A DNA stretch of 64,000 nucleotides from Microbacterium mitrae (GTDB lineage: Bacteria; Actinomycetota; Actinomycetes; Actinomycetales; Microbacteriaceae): positions 496,001 to 560,000 of the forward strand of contig NZ_VRSW01000001.1 of NCBI RefSeq assembly GCF_008017445.1, in the 5' to 3' direction. Shown piece by piece: positions 8,004 through 24,343 of this stretch (positions are counted from its first letter, which is position 1; each line of letters starts with the position of its first letter). Under the pieces are notes generated by a model. That model was not told the DNA's origin, did not search any database, and was given only the letters and a program-made list of their open reading frames with translations. Made by a program: the position numbers and the translations under genes.

Positions 8004-8569
8004 TGAGGCGCGCGTTTGTTGGCGCCGCATTTCTCGCCGCTGCCGCATCGTTGACCGCATGCTCGGGGCCCGCTCCAGCGCCGCCGCAAACCTCGCAGCC
8101 AGCACAAACCATCACCCCGCAACCGGGCACCGGAACCAATGTGCAGGAGCCGGAGGAATCGGCAGAACCAGAAGCGGCGACATGCGAGAACCTGCTGCCG
8201 CCGACGCTCATCACCCAGTTCGAAGACATGGGCTGGAGCTTTCAGCAGAGCCAGCTTTTTGGAGTCGATGCTCCGTTGCCAGATAGCGTGCAGTGCACCT
8301 GGGGCGACTACGAGTCGCACTCCAGCGAGGCCGTGCAGATCTACGCGTACTCCCCCATTGACGAGGCAACCGCCATCGCGATGCAAGACGCTCTCGTTGC
8401 GCAGGGATGGACGCGCGAAGACGACGGTGAAACGGTTTACATCACAGCGGGTGACCGCTCGACCGTGGTGGATGAGAACGGCTACGGCATGACGTACAAG
8501 TTCGTCGCAGGAGCCGTCACCTACGCCGACACAAAGCAGGGTCTTCTGCTGGTGCAGTGGCCACGATAA
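8003..8569 (+). CDS. Secreted lipoprotein of unknown function
   Basis: A 188-residue protein with a signal sequence MRRAFVGAAFLAAAASLTAC ending in a lipobox Cys, then a Pro/Thr/Gln-rich linker of about 35 residues. The compact domain begins CENLLPPTLITQFEDMGW and contains two Cys (CENLL and VQCTWG) that could form a disulphide. The layout resembles small DUF3558-like or arginyl-lipid-type actinobacterial lipoproteins, but no family was firmly recognised. It is translationally coupled to hisN (TGATG), which may reflect shared transcription only. Confidence 0.75.
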   Translation: MRRAFVGAAFLAAAASLTACSGPAPAPPQTSQPAQTITPQPGTGTNVQEPEESAEPEAATCENLLPPTLITQFEDMGWSFQQSQLFGVDAPLPDSVQCTWGDYESHSSEAVQIYAYSPIDEATAIAMQDALVAQGWTREDDGETVYITAGDRSTVVDENGYGMTYKFVAGAVTYADTKQGLLLVQWPR

Positions 8570-8682
8570 TTCGCTGATCCCGAGCATTTTCATCGGCGCG
8601 GGCGCTGCGACGTCGGCGGCTCCATCTACCGTGAAGGTACTGATTCACGCGCGCGGCCGGGCGCTCCCGAGCGAGAGCCACC

Positions 8683-8967
8683 ATGGGGTCCACGAAAGTC
8701 ACCGACGAAAAACTTGAGAGCGTTATTTCGCGTATCGCGCCGTGCACCTTGCCGCCGTCGGCGTGGGGCACACAACCCGTCGCCTGGCAACAGGCTGGCC
8801 AGCGGGTACATGCGTGGATCACGTGGCCGCACCGCGCGGCAGAGCTCGTCAATGCCATCGCGATCGGCTGGAACGATCGGATCGTCGTGGTGCGATGGCA
8901 GGGCACGAACGGCACGTGGGAGACGGTCGTGTGGCGCTCAGCGGTAACAAAACCTCGCCAATCCTAG
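8683..8967 (+). CDS. Small hypothetical protein
   Basis: A 94-residue frame with acidic and aromatic content (HAWITWPHRAAELVNAIAIGWNDRIVVVRWQG) and sensible codon use for the region. The region before its ATG contains only a weak purine run (GAGAG), so an upstream GTG could be the true start. No family was recognised. It lies just before the copper-responsive promoter and ends within it, so it is unlikely to belong to the copper operon. Confidence 0.5.
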   Translation: MGSTKVTDEKLESVISRIAPCTLPPSAWGTQPVAWQQAGQRVHAWITWPHRAAELVNAIAIGWNDRIVVVRWQGTNGTWETVVWRSAVTKPRQS

Positions 8968-8969
8968 CC

Positions 8970-8998
8970 TTGCGTGGAATACCCCTGGGGGGTATAGT
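8970..8998 (+). promoter_or_regulatory. CsoR-type copper-responsive promoter/operator of the copper operon
   Basis: The -35 box TTGCGT and -10 box TATAGT are spaced 17 bp, and the spacer carries the pseudo-palindrome ATACCCCTGGGGGGTAT (8979-8995). TACCCC-x-GGGGTA is the known recognition pattern of CsoR-family copper-sensing repressors. Binding there would block RNA polymerase until Cu(I) releases the repressor. No csoR gene is in the window, so the regulator must act in trans. Confidence 0.83.
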
Positions 8999-9048
8999 GT
9001 TGTCGTGGCTAACACGTTCGATAGCAAGCTAAGAGACGAGACATTCTC

Positions 9049-11367
<2,319 letters not shown>

Positions 11368-11385
11368 GGCACGAAAAGAGACAAC

Positions 11386-11985
11386 ATGAAGATCAAGTTT
11401 GCGCCCCTCACCGCCCTCATCATTGGTTCCACTCTTGTTCTCGCGGGATGCAGCGGAACCAGCGGCGACGTCAGCTCGACGGGTCACGGCGGACACAGTG
11501 GCGGGTCGACACCCGAGGCTTCGGTAGACGCGAACGCCGCCGACCTGATGTTTGCCGCCATGATGATCGGCCACCATCAGCAGGCGATCGAGATGAGCGA
11601 CATCGTGCTCGCAAAGTCGGGCGTTGACGAGCAGGTTGTCGCGCTCGCCGAGCGCATCAAGGCCGCACAGCAACCCGAAATCGATCAGCTCACCGAGTGG
11701 GTGACGGCGTGGGGCGGAGATGTCGCCGACTACACAGATATGGGGCACGGCGACGGCATGATGTCGGCCGATGACATGGCGGCGCTGGAGTCAGCAGACG
11801 GCCCACAAGCGTCGGTGCTGTTCTTGGAGCAGATGATTGTGCACCACGAGGGTGCGGTGGAGATGGCAGAAGAGGAGGTCGGTTCGGGTCAGAACCCCGA
11901 TGCCATTACTCTTGCGGAGAAAATCATCACCGATCAGAAGGCGGAGATCAGCGAGATGCAGGATCTGCTCGATACGTTGCGCTGA
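11386..11985 (+). CDS. DUF305 lipoprotein, copper-associated
   Basis: A 199-residue lipoprotein: signal sequence ends VLAGC, then a Gly/His/Ser linker (GHGGHSGG). Two DUF305 half-repeats follow, with paired histidines MMIGHHQQAIEM (about residue 62) and MIVHHEGAVEMA (about 150), flanking a Met/His/Asp-rich link (DMGHGDGMMSADDM). DUF305 proteins are often encoded beside copper exporters and proposed to bind copper outside the membrane. Here it follows the CopB-type ATPase by 18 bases in one operon, and its His/Met content agrees. The biochemical role is inferred from context. Confidence 0.9.
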   Translation: MKIKFAPLTALIIGSTLVLAGCSGTSGDVSSTGHGGHSGGSTPEASVDANAADLMFAAMMIGHHQQAIEMSDIVLAKSGVDEQVVALAERIKAAQQPEIDQLTEWVTAWGGDVADYTDMGHGDGMMSADDMAALESADGPQASVLFLEQMIVHHEGAVEMAEEEVGSGQNPDAITLAEKIITDQKAEISEMQDLLDTLR

Positions 11986-12005
11986 CACGGTGGTACGGTT
12001 CCTGC

Positions 12006-12950
12006 ATGCAGCAAAGCGACTACCGCACGCAGAATGTTGAAGGCCCACTTACACTGCGGGCGATCTTTCTGGTCGTAACGGTCAACGACGCCCAGCCCGG
12101 CGCGATGGCAACAGTCACCGAGATGCTCGCGGGGCTGGAAGATCTGGTGAAGACCGTCGGTTTCCGAGAGCCAACCGTGCGCCTGTCGTGCACGGTTGGC
12201 ATCGGCGCCCGCGTGTGGTCCGAGGTCTGCGGCCTCAAGACGCCGTTCGAGCTGCATCCGTTCCGCGAGATCCGCGGCGAGAAACATACCGCGGTGTCGA
12301 CGCCGGGAGACCTGCTGTTTCACATTCGCGCCGACCGCGAAGATCTGGCGTACGAGTTCGAACGTCTGTTGCTGAAGCAACTGGGCGACGCCGTGACTCC
12401 GGTCGATGAGGTGGTGGGCTTTCGGTACTTTGACTCACGAGACTTGCTCGGCTTCGTCGACGGCACCGCCAACCCGATCGGTGCCGACCTTCCGGCGGCA
12501 GCGCTCGTGGGCGGCGAAGACCCCGACTTCACGGGTGGCAGCTACCTGGTGGTGCAGAAGTACCTGCACCCGCTCGCGGACTGGCAAGCACTGTCAACCG
12601 AAGCGCAAGAGGCCATCATTGGGCGCACGAAGCCCGACAATATCGAGCTCGATGACGCCGCAGCCGACGCCCAGAAGTCACACAAGACCCTCGCTACCAT
12701 CACCGATCACGAGGGCGAACACGACATTGTGCGCGACAACATGCCGTTCGCGCGCCCCGCTGCGGGCGAGTTCGGCACGTACTTCATCGGCTACGCACGC
12801 CATCTCTGGGTGATCGAAAAGATGCTGGAGCGCATGTTCATCGGAGACCCGCCAGGCATGCACGACCGCATTCTTGACTTCTCCACCGCCGTCACCGGCA
12901 GCACCTATTTCGTGCCGACCCCGGCTTTTCTGGCGGGTCTCAGCGACTAG
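12006..12950 (+). CDS. Dye-decolorising (DyP-type) haem peroxidase
   Basis: A 314-residue DyP peroxidase, cytoplasmic-type length with no signal peptide. The distal GxxDG motif is present as GFVDGTANP (about residue 152), and the proximal haem ligand is most likely His in EGEHDIVRDNMPF (about 238), followed by the conserved FIGYARHLWVIEKMLERMF. It starts 20 bases after the DUF305 gene and may be co-transcribed with the copper operon, which would couple oxidative-stress defence to copper stress. The physiological substrate is unknown. No encapsulin gene or C-terminal encapsulation tag is evident. Confidence 0.9.
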   Translation: MQQSDYRTQNVEGPLTLRAIFLVVTVNDAQPGAMATVTEMLAGLEDLVKTVGFREPTVRLSCTVGIGARVWSEVCGLKTPFELHPFREIRGEKHTAVSTPGDLLFHIRADREDLAYEFERLLLKQLGDAVTPVDEVVGFRYFDSRDLLGFVDGTANPIGADLPAAALVGGEDPDFTGGSYLVVQKYLHPLADWQALSTEAQEAIIGRTKPDNIELDDAAADAQKSHKTLATITDHEGEHDIVRDNMPFARPAAGEFGTYFIGYARHLWVIEKMLERMFIGDPPGMHDRILDFSTAVTGSTYFVPTPAFLAGLSD

Positions 12951-12965
12951 AAGAACCAGAAACGA

Positions 12966-13008
12966 GAAAAGCCCCTCGATCCCAATGCTTGAAAGGGATC
13001 GAGGGGCT
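12966..13008. terminator. Bidirectional terminator between the peroxidase gene and tmRNA
   Basis: A perfect 14-bp stem AGCCCCTCGATCCC / GGGATCGAGGGGCT with an 11-base loop. On the minus strand it is followed by TTTTCTCG, which suits the end of ssrA; on the plus strand by TCTCG. Confidence 0.85.
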
Positions 13009-13026
13009 TCTCGATGTGACAGTGGT

Positions 13027-13394
13027 TGGTGGAGATGGGGGGAATCGAACCCCCGTCCATCGCTGAGTCTCTGGGGCTTCTCCGGGCGCAGTTTGTGAAA
13101 ACGTTCTACTCGGCTCCGACCTTTGCCACAAACACCTAAGTCGACAAGCCCAGTCTGTAGATGTCCCACACAGAGTCCAGACTCCTCTGTGCAGCTAGAC
13201 CCCTAAATGACGCCAGGATCCGTAGCGGGGTCGCCTACGGCCTGACGGACTATCGGGCTCGCTTAAGCAGCGAGGGCGAAGTCAGTGCGCTTTGCATCTG
13301 CACTTAGTTTTTGCCGGGAGCGTTCACAAGATAACCCGGCATCCTTGGCCCGCTTCTCGCAGATTCGCAAGCAATGTCGAAACCGATCATCCCC
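13027..13394 (-). ncRNA. ssrA: Transfer-messenger RNA (tmRNA)
   Basis: The 5' end GGGGATG pairs with the 3' CATCTCC to form the tRNA-like acceptor. The T arm GGGGG-TTCGATT-CCCCC is followed by CATCTCCACCA with CCA encoded. The internal tag frame (13263-13301, minus) reads ADAKRTDFALAA and stop, ending in the typical actinobacterial FALAA degron. The 5' section CGGTTTCGACATTGCTTGCG is the conserved tmRNA start. It acts with SmpB (encoded about 9.5 kb away) to rescue stalled ribosomes. Exact ends are set by the acceptor pairing. Confidence 0.97.
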
Positions 13395-13571
13395 GTGCGT
13401 TCCTTGCGGAATGGCCACTGTCACACTGTTGAATTACCAAGCTCGCCACAATGTGGCTGAGCATTACAGACTACAACACACGGCGCGTGAAATCTATTCG
13501 CCGAAGCGAGCGGAACCATGAAGCGCGGGCACACGTTGGCATCGTGACGTCCGAATGCCGCAACAACCCAT

Positions 13572-13609
13572 CGGGGCGGCGAGCCGAACAAAGTCGACCC
13601 GCCGCCCCG
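13572..13609 (-). terminator. Hairpin after the giant glycosidase gene
   Basis: Stem CGGGGCGGC / GCCGCCCCG with a 20-base loop sits 12 bases beyond the stop codon of the minus-strand gene. There is no strong T-run, so it may be a weak or factor-assisted terminator. Confidence 0.55.
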
Positions 13610-13621
13610 CGGAGTTGCGCG

Positions 13622-18935
<5,314 letters not shown>

Positions 18936-19226
18936 GTCGTGCCTTTCGGGCGGCGCAACGTAGCAAGAAATCTCTTGCCATAAAAGCCCTGACGCCCTGA
19001 TTGCGCAAACATTAGATATTGCTCATCGATTCAGAGGCGCGGAACATTCCGCGCGCCGCCACCGCTCCCGCTGGCCTCATCCCCGTCGTCGACGACGCGC
19101 AACCCGGCGGCCGAAGACCTTGCCACGCGACTTTGTGAGGGTGATCTCGGCTGTCGTCGATCTAAAAAAGGCGGGCTGTCACCGCGTCGCGCTATGCTCA
19201 CTGCAATCCAAGCCTGAGGAGGCCTC

Positions 19227-19886
19227 ATGACCGACGTCGTCATCACCGTTCGTGGTGAACACCAAGCCCTCGTCGCCGCCGAATTGGGTGTCGCCCGGGT
19301 CTCCGTTCGCCTGGACGGCCCAGAACGCGCCGGTGTCGTTGCCCAAGCACAAGAGATCGCCGCAGACCTGCAGCAGGAGCTGGCCGCCGCAGAAACAGAG
19401 GGCGCGATCACGAAGTGGAACAGCGAGCGCGTTTCGGTGTGGGCCGATCGGCCATGGAACGACAAGGGCAAGCAACTCCCCCTGGTTCACCATGCCTCCG
19501 TTCAGCTGGTCGCTGAGTTCAAAGACTTCTCCGCGCTCAGCGAGTGGATCTCCCGCGCCTCAGAGCGGGAGGGCGTTGCCGTTGATGCCATCACCTGGAC
19601 GCTCACGAAGCAGACGGAGCGTGCCACCGAGAATGCGGTGGCACAGGGCGCCGTGCAGGTCGCGATTGATCGAGCAACCGCGTACGCGAGCGCGCTCGGC
19701 CTTGCGAACGTGCAGGCCGTGCAGATTGCCGACGTTGGCATGCTGTCGCACGAAGCCGCCATGAAGGCACCCATGATGATGCAGCGAGGCGCTGCCGCAG
19801 ATATGGCGGGCGCACCAAACTTTCAGCTCGAGCCCGACGAGATTGAAGTTTCTGCCACGGTTGAGGCGCGCTTTCACGCGAATTAG
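19227..19886 (+). CDS. SIMPL-domain (DUF541) protein, cytoplasmic
   Basis: A 219-residue SIMPL/DUF541 protein. The family pattern is visible as an N-terminal strand-helix (ITVRGEHQALVAAELGVARVSVRLDG), a central segment VSVWADRPWND...HHASVQLVAEFKDFSALSEWI, and the C-terminal IEVSATVEARFHA. There is no signal peptide, unlike many SIMPL proteins. The ATG has a strong GAGGAGG site. DUF541 proteins form oligomeric shells in some bacteria and relate to oxidative stress in others; no specific role can be given. It stands alone between the glycosidase gene and a peptidase gene. Confidence 0.85.
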   Translation: MTDVVITVRGEHQALVAAELGVARVSVRLDGPERAGVVAQAQEIAADLQQELAAAETEGAITKWNSERVSVWADRPWNDKGKQLPLVHHASVQLVAEFKDFSALSEWISRASEREGVAVDAITWTLTKQTERATENAVAQGAVQVAIDRATAYASALGLANVQAVQIADVGMLSHEAAMKAPMMMQRGAAADMAGAPNFQLEPDEIEVSATVEARFHAN

Positions 19887-19963
19887 CCCGCCCGCCCGAC
19901 GATGGACGGCCAGACGCCGTGACATCTCTCGAACCACTCGCTCTCACCCCCTATGGTGAGAGC

Positions 19964-21319
19964 ATGCCCGATCTTTCGAACATCGAGGTTCGCCCCGGTG
20001 CGGCCGAACGACTCAGCCGGATGATTCAACTCCCCACGGTCTCAGCCGAATTGGACGCCAGGGGCCTCAGCGATTTCGACGCCTTCATCGAGCTGATCGC
20101 CGAGCTGTACCCGCTGGTCACAGCCACCCTCGACCACGAGAAGCTGCACGATCTTGGCCACCTCTACCGGTGGCGTGGGACGACCCCCTCCGACGCTCCC
20201 GTTGTCTTGATGGCGCACTACGACGTGGTTCCGGTTGACGAATCTGACGCGTGGACCTACCCGCCATTTTCCGGAACCATCGCTGACGGCAACGTCTATG
20301 GGCGCGGCGCGCTCGACGACAAGGGGCCGTTGCTGGTCATTCTGGAGGCGGTGGAGAATCTCCTCGCGGCAGGGTTCACGCCGGCGCGTGACGTGTATCT
20401 CTCCTTCGGCGGCAACGAAGAAAGCTTCGGCTCGGCCGCGGTCGCGATCGCCGCCGAGCTACAGCGACGCAAAATTGTGCCGTGGCTGGTGATTGATGAG
20501 GGCGGCGCCGTTGTCATTGACCCGCTGCCAATGGTCAGGGGCCAAGCCGCTATGATCGGTGTCGGCGAGAAGGGTCTGATGACCGTGCGACTCGTCGCTC
20601 GGGGCGACGGCGGTCACGCTTCGTTTCCTCCCCCGCTCACGGCCGTTGGTCGCGTCTCGCGCGCCGTTGATCGACTCACACCATCCACGTTTCCTGCCCG
20701 AGCCCCGCGCGCCGTCAGCCGCATGCTGAGCACCTTCGCGAATCGCGTGTCCGGCCCCGCGGCATTCGGGCTGAAGGCGCTGGCCGCGCTGCCGCCCGTC
20801 ACCGCGATGCTGTTTGCGAAGCTCGGCGGCGAGCCGGCCGCCATGGTGCGCACCACGGTTGCCCCCACGATGCTGGCAGGCGGAACGGCAGATAACGTGT
20901 TGCCGTCGCAGGCATCCGCCACCGTCAATCTGCGTATCGCGCTGGGCGAGACCGTGCCGTCAACCCTCAAGCGCCTGCGAAAGCGGATCAACGACCCGCA
21001 GATCTCGATCGAGGTAGTCGCCAGTAGCGATCCCTCCCCCGAGTCTTCGGCAGACAATGAACAGTTCGCCGCCATCGCGGCGGCTCTTGCGGCAAGTCAT
21101 CCCGACGCCATCGCGGTTCCGTACGTCGTGTTCGCGGCCACCGACTCCCGCCACTTCCACACGTTCTCCCCCGCCACCTACCGCTTTGCGCCGCTGCTGA
21201 TGTCGACGGCGCAGCGTGCCGCGATTCACGGCGTTGATGAGTGGGTGGCCCTTTCGGAGCTTGAGCGTGGCGAGAAATTTCACCGCGCCCTGCTCACGGC
21301 ACTGACCTCTTCCCGATAG
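19964..21319 (+). CDS. M20 family metallopeptidase (carboxypeptidase/dipeptidase)
   Basis: Di-zinc M20 hydrolase. Motifs: LMAHYDVVPVD (first His, about residue 85), YGRGALDDKGPL (bridging Asp, about 118), GGNEESFGS (catalytic Glu pair, about 150) and, near the C terminus, ATDSRHFHTF with a zinc His. The dimerisation domain lies between. The ATG chosen gives 451 residues; an in-frame GTG 15 codons upstream is possible. A TATGGT box ends seven bases before the ATG and there is no ribosome site, so a leaderless mRNA is likely. It may hydrolyse dipeptides or N-acyl amino acids; the substrate is not apparent. Confidence 0.88.
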   Translation: MPDLSNIEVRPGAAERLSRMIQLPTVSAELDARGLSDFDAFIELIAELYPLVTATLDHEKLHDLGHLYRWRGTTPSDAPVVLMAHYDVVPVDESDAWTYPPFSGTIADGNVYGRGALDDKGPLLVILEAVENLLAAGFTPARDVYLSFGGNEESFGSAAVAIAAELQRRKIVPWLVIDEGGAVVIDPLPMVRGQAAMIGVGEKGLMTVRLVARGDGGHASFPPPLTAVGRVSRAVDRLTPSTFPARAPRAVSRMLSTFANRVSGPAAFGLKALAALPPVTAMLFAKLGGEPAAMVRTTVAPTMLAGGTADNVLPSQASATVNLRIALGETVPSTLKRLRKRINDPQISIEVVASSDPSPESSADNEQFAAIAAALAASHPDAIAVPYVVFAATDSRHFHTFSPATYRFAPLLMSTAQRAAIHGVDEWVALSELERGEKFHRALLTALTSSR

Positions 21320-21354
21320 GGTCAGACTCACCCGAATTGGAGCGAAGGAGCCCC

Positions 21355-22821
21355 ATGTCTCGCGCCATCTCCCTCGGCGCTCTCGCGAGCGTCGTTGGCT
21401 ATCTTGCATTCGTCGAGTTCACCAGTGGCGTGTTGCAGGGGTATTACACCCCGATGCTCACCGACATCGCTCGCGCTCTCAACGTGCACGATGCCGACGT
21501 CAACTGGCTGGAGGGCGCCCAGCTTATGCTCTCCGCGCTCGTGGTTCCGGCGTTCGCAAAACTCGGCGACATGGTCGGCCATAAGCGCATGCTGCTGGTG
21601 TCAACCGCACTCACCGCGGTGGCCTCCCTCGCGCTCCCGTTCGCCACCAGTTTTCCGGTCTTCCTCGCGATCTGGGCACTCCAGGGCTTCTACGTGGTGT
21701 GGTTGCCGTTGGAAATCGCCCTCATCTGGTCGCGGGCACGCGCCATGGGCCAGCGCTCCAGCATCACTATGAAATCTGCCGGCATCCTGGTCGCGGCGCT
21801 CGAATTCGGCGCAATCACCGGCGCGTTGGTCGGCGGGCAACTGGTCGACACCCTGCCCCTCACCGTCGTGCTGCTGATTCCGGGCATCATCGTCGCCATC
21901 TGCTTCTTCGTGATTTTGTTTGGCGTCAAGGAGTCGCCAAACCCGACCGGCGGCCGCCTCGACACGGTCGGTCTCACTCTCGTCTCGATCGCGTTGATCG
22001 CCTTCACGGGCGGGCTTGCGATGCTGCGCACGCAGGGCGTCGGTAGCCCCCTCGCCTGGGGTGTCGTGCTACTCGGACTCGCGCTTATGGTTCCGTTCGT
22101 GCTGTGGGAGCTCAAGCACGACGACCCCATCATTGACGTTCGCATGTTCCGCTCGCCGTCTCTCGCCCCGGTCTTTCTCACCGCGGGCCTCTTCGGAGTT
22201 TCTGTGCTCGGCGCGCAGGCTCCGCTGTCAACGTTTGCGCGAACCGACCCTGCGGAGGTCGGCTATGGACTCGGAACCACGGGGCTCGCCACATCGCTGA
22301 TCATTGGCATCTACCTGATCGCGATGATCGCGGGCGCCCTCATCTACCCGATCATCGCGCGACGGGTGACGCCCCGCTTCACCCTCATGCTCGCATCAAT
22401 CCTGGTCGGCATCGGATTCTTGCTCTTCCTGCCGTTCCACGACACGTATGCGCAGGTCGTCACGAACATGGTGTTCGCCGGTCTGGGTTCCGGCGCCCTC
22501 GTCGCCGCACTCCCGTCGGCCGCTGCCGCCGCCGCACCGCCCACGCAGACCGGCGTCGCGACGGGTCTCACCAACTCGGTCAAGACCGTCGGCGGGGCCG
22601 TGGCATCCTGCGTTTTCGGCATTGCGCTGCTGCAGCAGGTCGCCAGCGGCTCCGCGTCAGAGACGGCAGGCAGCCTCAGTGGCTACATGACGGTCTGGAT
22701 CATCTGCGGCGTGACCGCACTGATCGCCGCCGTCGTGCTGCTTTTCGTGCCAAAAAACGCATTCCAAGACCCGCAGCGGGCGCTTGAAACCGACGAGCAG
22801 AGCGACACCATCGCCGCCTAA
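21355..22821 (+). CDS. MFS transporter, drug-exporter-like
   Basis: A 488-residue major facilitator protein with about fourteen hydrophobic segments, the layout of the DHA2 drug:H+ antiporter group. The loop between spans 2 and 3 carries the motif-A-like GDMVGHKRMLL (about residue 68), and span 5 has GPxxG-like ITGALVGGQLVD. The ATG follows GAAGGAG closely; a start six codons earlier is less likely. It begins 35 bases after the peptidase gene and may be co-transcribed. Substrate unknown. Confidence 0.87.
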   Translation: MSRAISLGALASVVGYLAFVEFTSGVLQGYYTPMLTDIARALNVHDADVNWLEGAQLMLSALVVPAFAKLGDMVGHKRMLLVSTALTAVASLALPFATSFPVFLAIWALQGFYVVWLPLEIALIWSRARAMGQRSSITMKSAGILVAALEFGAITGALVGGQLVDTLPLTVVLLIPGIIVAICFFVILFGVKESPNPTGGRLDTVGLTLVSIALIAFTGGLAMLRTQGVGSPLAWGVVLLGLALMVPFVLWELKHDDPIIDVRMFRSPSLAPVFLTAGLFGVSVLGAQAPLSTFARTDPAEVGYGLGTTGLATSLIIGIYLIAMIAGALIYPIIARRVTPRFTLMLASILVGIGFLLFLPFHDTYAQVVTNMVFAGLGSGALVAALPSAAAAAAPPTQTGVATGLTNSVKTVGGAVASCVFGIALLQQVASGSASETAGSLSGYMTVWIICGVTALIAAVVLLFVPKNAFQDPQRALETDEQSDTIAA

Positions 22822-22846
22822 GCCTCGTCGCCGGAACCCGCGGGCG

Positions 22847-23323
22847 CTACTCGCCCATGCGGTTGCGGGTGCGCATGGCCCGCTCCGCTTCGCGCGTGTC
22901 TTGGCGCTCGCGCAGCGTCTGGCGCTTGTCGTACTCTTTCTTACCCTTCGCGATCGCAATTTCAACCTTGACGCGACCGTCGGAGAAGTAGAGCTTGAGC
23001 GGAACCAGGGTGTAGCCGCCGGCTGAAATAGCGTGGCTGATCTTCACGATCTCGTCGCGGTTGAGAAGCAACTTACGCACCCGCTTTGACGAGTGGTTCG
23101 TCCAGTGCCCCTGCGAGTACTCCGGAATGTGCACCGCATCAAGCCACGCCTCATTGTGGTCAATGTAGGCGTAGCCATCGCTCAGGTTCGCGCGCCCCTG
23201 GCGCAACGATTTGACCTCCGTGCCAGTCAAGACCAGACCGGCTTCGTAGGTCTTTTCAATGTTGTATTCATGCCGGGCGCGACGGTTGGTCGCGATCAGC
23301 TTCTCACCGCGCTCGCGGACCAT
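22847..23323 (-). CDS. smpB: SsrA-binding protein SmpB
   Basis: A 158-residue SmpB that carries alanyl-tmRNA to stalled ribosomes. Signatures: IATNRRARHEYNIEKTYEAGLVLTGTEVKSLR at the N terminus, NLSDGYAYI, YSQGHWTNHSSKRVRKLLL, and a basic C-terminal tail beginning KGKKEYDKRQTLRERQ that mimics mRNA in the decoding site. The ATG with AGGAG is preferred over a start eight codons upstream. It follows prfB-ftsE-ftsX in the order conserved in actinobacteria. Confidence 0.97.
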   Translation of the reverse strand: MVRERGEKLIATNRRARHEYNIEKTYEAGLVLTGTEVKSLRQGRANLSDGYAYIDHNEAWLDAVHIPEYSQGHWTNHSSKRVRKLLLNRDEIVKISHAISAGGYTLVPLKLYFSDGRVKVEIAIAKGKKEYDKRQTLRERQDTREAERAMRTRNRMGE

Positions 23324-23431
23324 GTGATCACTCCTTTGACTCTGCACACACGCACAGAGCCTGTCAGTCTATCAGCGCGGCGGCCAGCCGCGCGGCAATG
23401 CTCACCCTGGCGTGTGCGAAAGAGGTTCGGT

Positions 23432-24343
23432 CTAGGTGCGCAGCCAGCGCCGAATCGCGAAGCCCGCGGAGAAGGCCGACAGCACGACGCCAATGCCGAT
23501 GAGCACGGGAACCACGAGCAGGGCATCATTCACCGTGATCCATTCGCCGCCCAGGTTGAGTCGTTGGCGCAAGTACCCTTCGACACCAAACTTGACGCCC
23601 AGCACCACCGCGACGCCGGCAAGCAGCGTTCCGATGAGCGCGGAAACCACGCCTTCCAAGATGAACGGGGTCTGAATGAAGCGGTTCGATGCGCCCACCA
23701 GACGCATAATGCCGATCTCCTTGCGACGCGCATAGGCCGAGAGACGAATCGTGGTTGCGATCAGCAGCACGGCCGCAATCAGCATCAGCACGGCCACGCC
23801 AATAGCGATGTACGTGGCGACGGTGAGTGTCTGAAACAGCGGATCCAAATACTTCAGCTGGTCTTTGACCTCGTGGATGCCGTTGGTGTCGCTAAACGCC
23901 TCATAAATGACGTCGGTCTTGGTCTGGTCTTTCAGGTTGATCCAGAACGTCGCATTCATTTGCGCCGCATCAACCGCACCCTCATATTCCGGGTACTGCT
24001 GCAAGAACTTCTCCAGCGACACTTCCTGGCTATCAAACGAATACGTCTGAATCAGCGGCGCCAGCGTCTCGCCCTCCAGCGCCGCTGTGACCGACTCGAT
24101 TTGCTCCTCGGTGGCGACGCCGTCAACGCAGGTTGAGGCTGACGATCCTTCGGCGCACATGTAGATCGCGACCTGCGAGCGCTGCTCCCAGTAGTCGCGA
24201 ATATTCGACACCTGAGACTGCATCAGCACGGCAGAGCCGACAAACGTCAGCGAGACGAAGGTCACCAGAATGACGGAAATAACCATCGAAATGTTGCGTC
24301 GAAGGCCCTGCAAGACCTCCGACAGCACGAGCGCTACTCTCAT
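23432..24343 (-). CDS. ftsX: Cell-division ABC permease-like protein FtsX
   Basis: A 303-residue FtsX with an N-terminal cytoplasmic helix (RVALVLSEVLQGLRRNISMVISVILVTFVSLTF), a large extracellular domain between spans 1 and 2, and three C-terminal spans. With FtsE it transmits ATP-dependent signals across the membrane to peptidoglycan hydrolases at the septum. Two Cys in the extracellular loop (MCAEGSSASTCVDG) could form a disulphide. Its ATG overlaps the ftsE stop by four bases (ATGA), so the two are co-translated. Confidence 0.96.
   Translation of the reverse strand: MRVALVLSEVLQGLRRNISMVISVILVTFVSLTFVGSAVLMQSQVSNIRDYWEQRSQVAIYMCAEGSSASTCVDGVATEEQIESVTAALEGETLAPLIQTYSFDSQEVSLEKFLQQYPEYEGAVDAAQMNATFWINLKDQTKTDVIYEAFSDTNGIHEVKDQLKYLDPLFQTLTVATYIAIGVAVLMLIAAVLLIATTIRLSAYARRKEIGIMRLVGASNRFIQTPFILEGVVSALIGTLLAGVAVVLGVKFGVEGYLRQRLNLGGEWITVNDALLVVPVLIGIGVVLSAFSAGFAIRRWLRT

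Noticed and set aside
12006..12950. DyP peroxidase as encapsulin cargo
   Set aside because: No encapsulin gene is adjacent and the C terminus (PAFLAGLSD) lacks a recognisable targeting extension.
13285..13521. 78-codon open frame beside tmRNA
   Set aside because: It runs antisense through the tmRNA 5' part and has no ribosome site.
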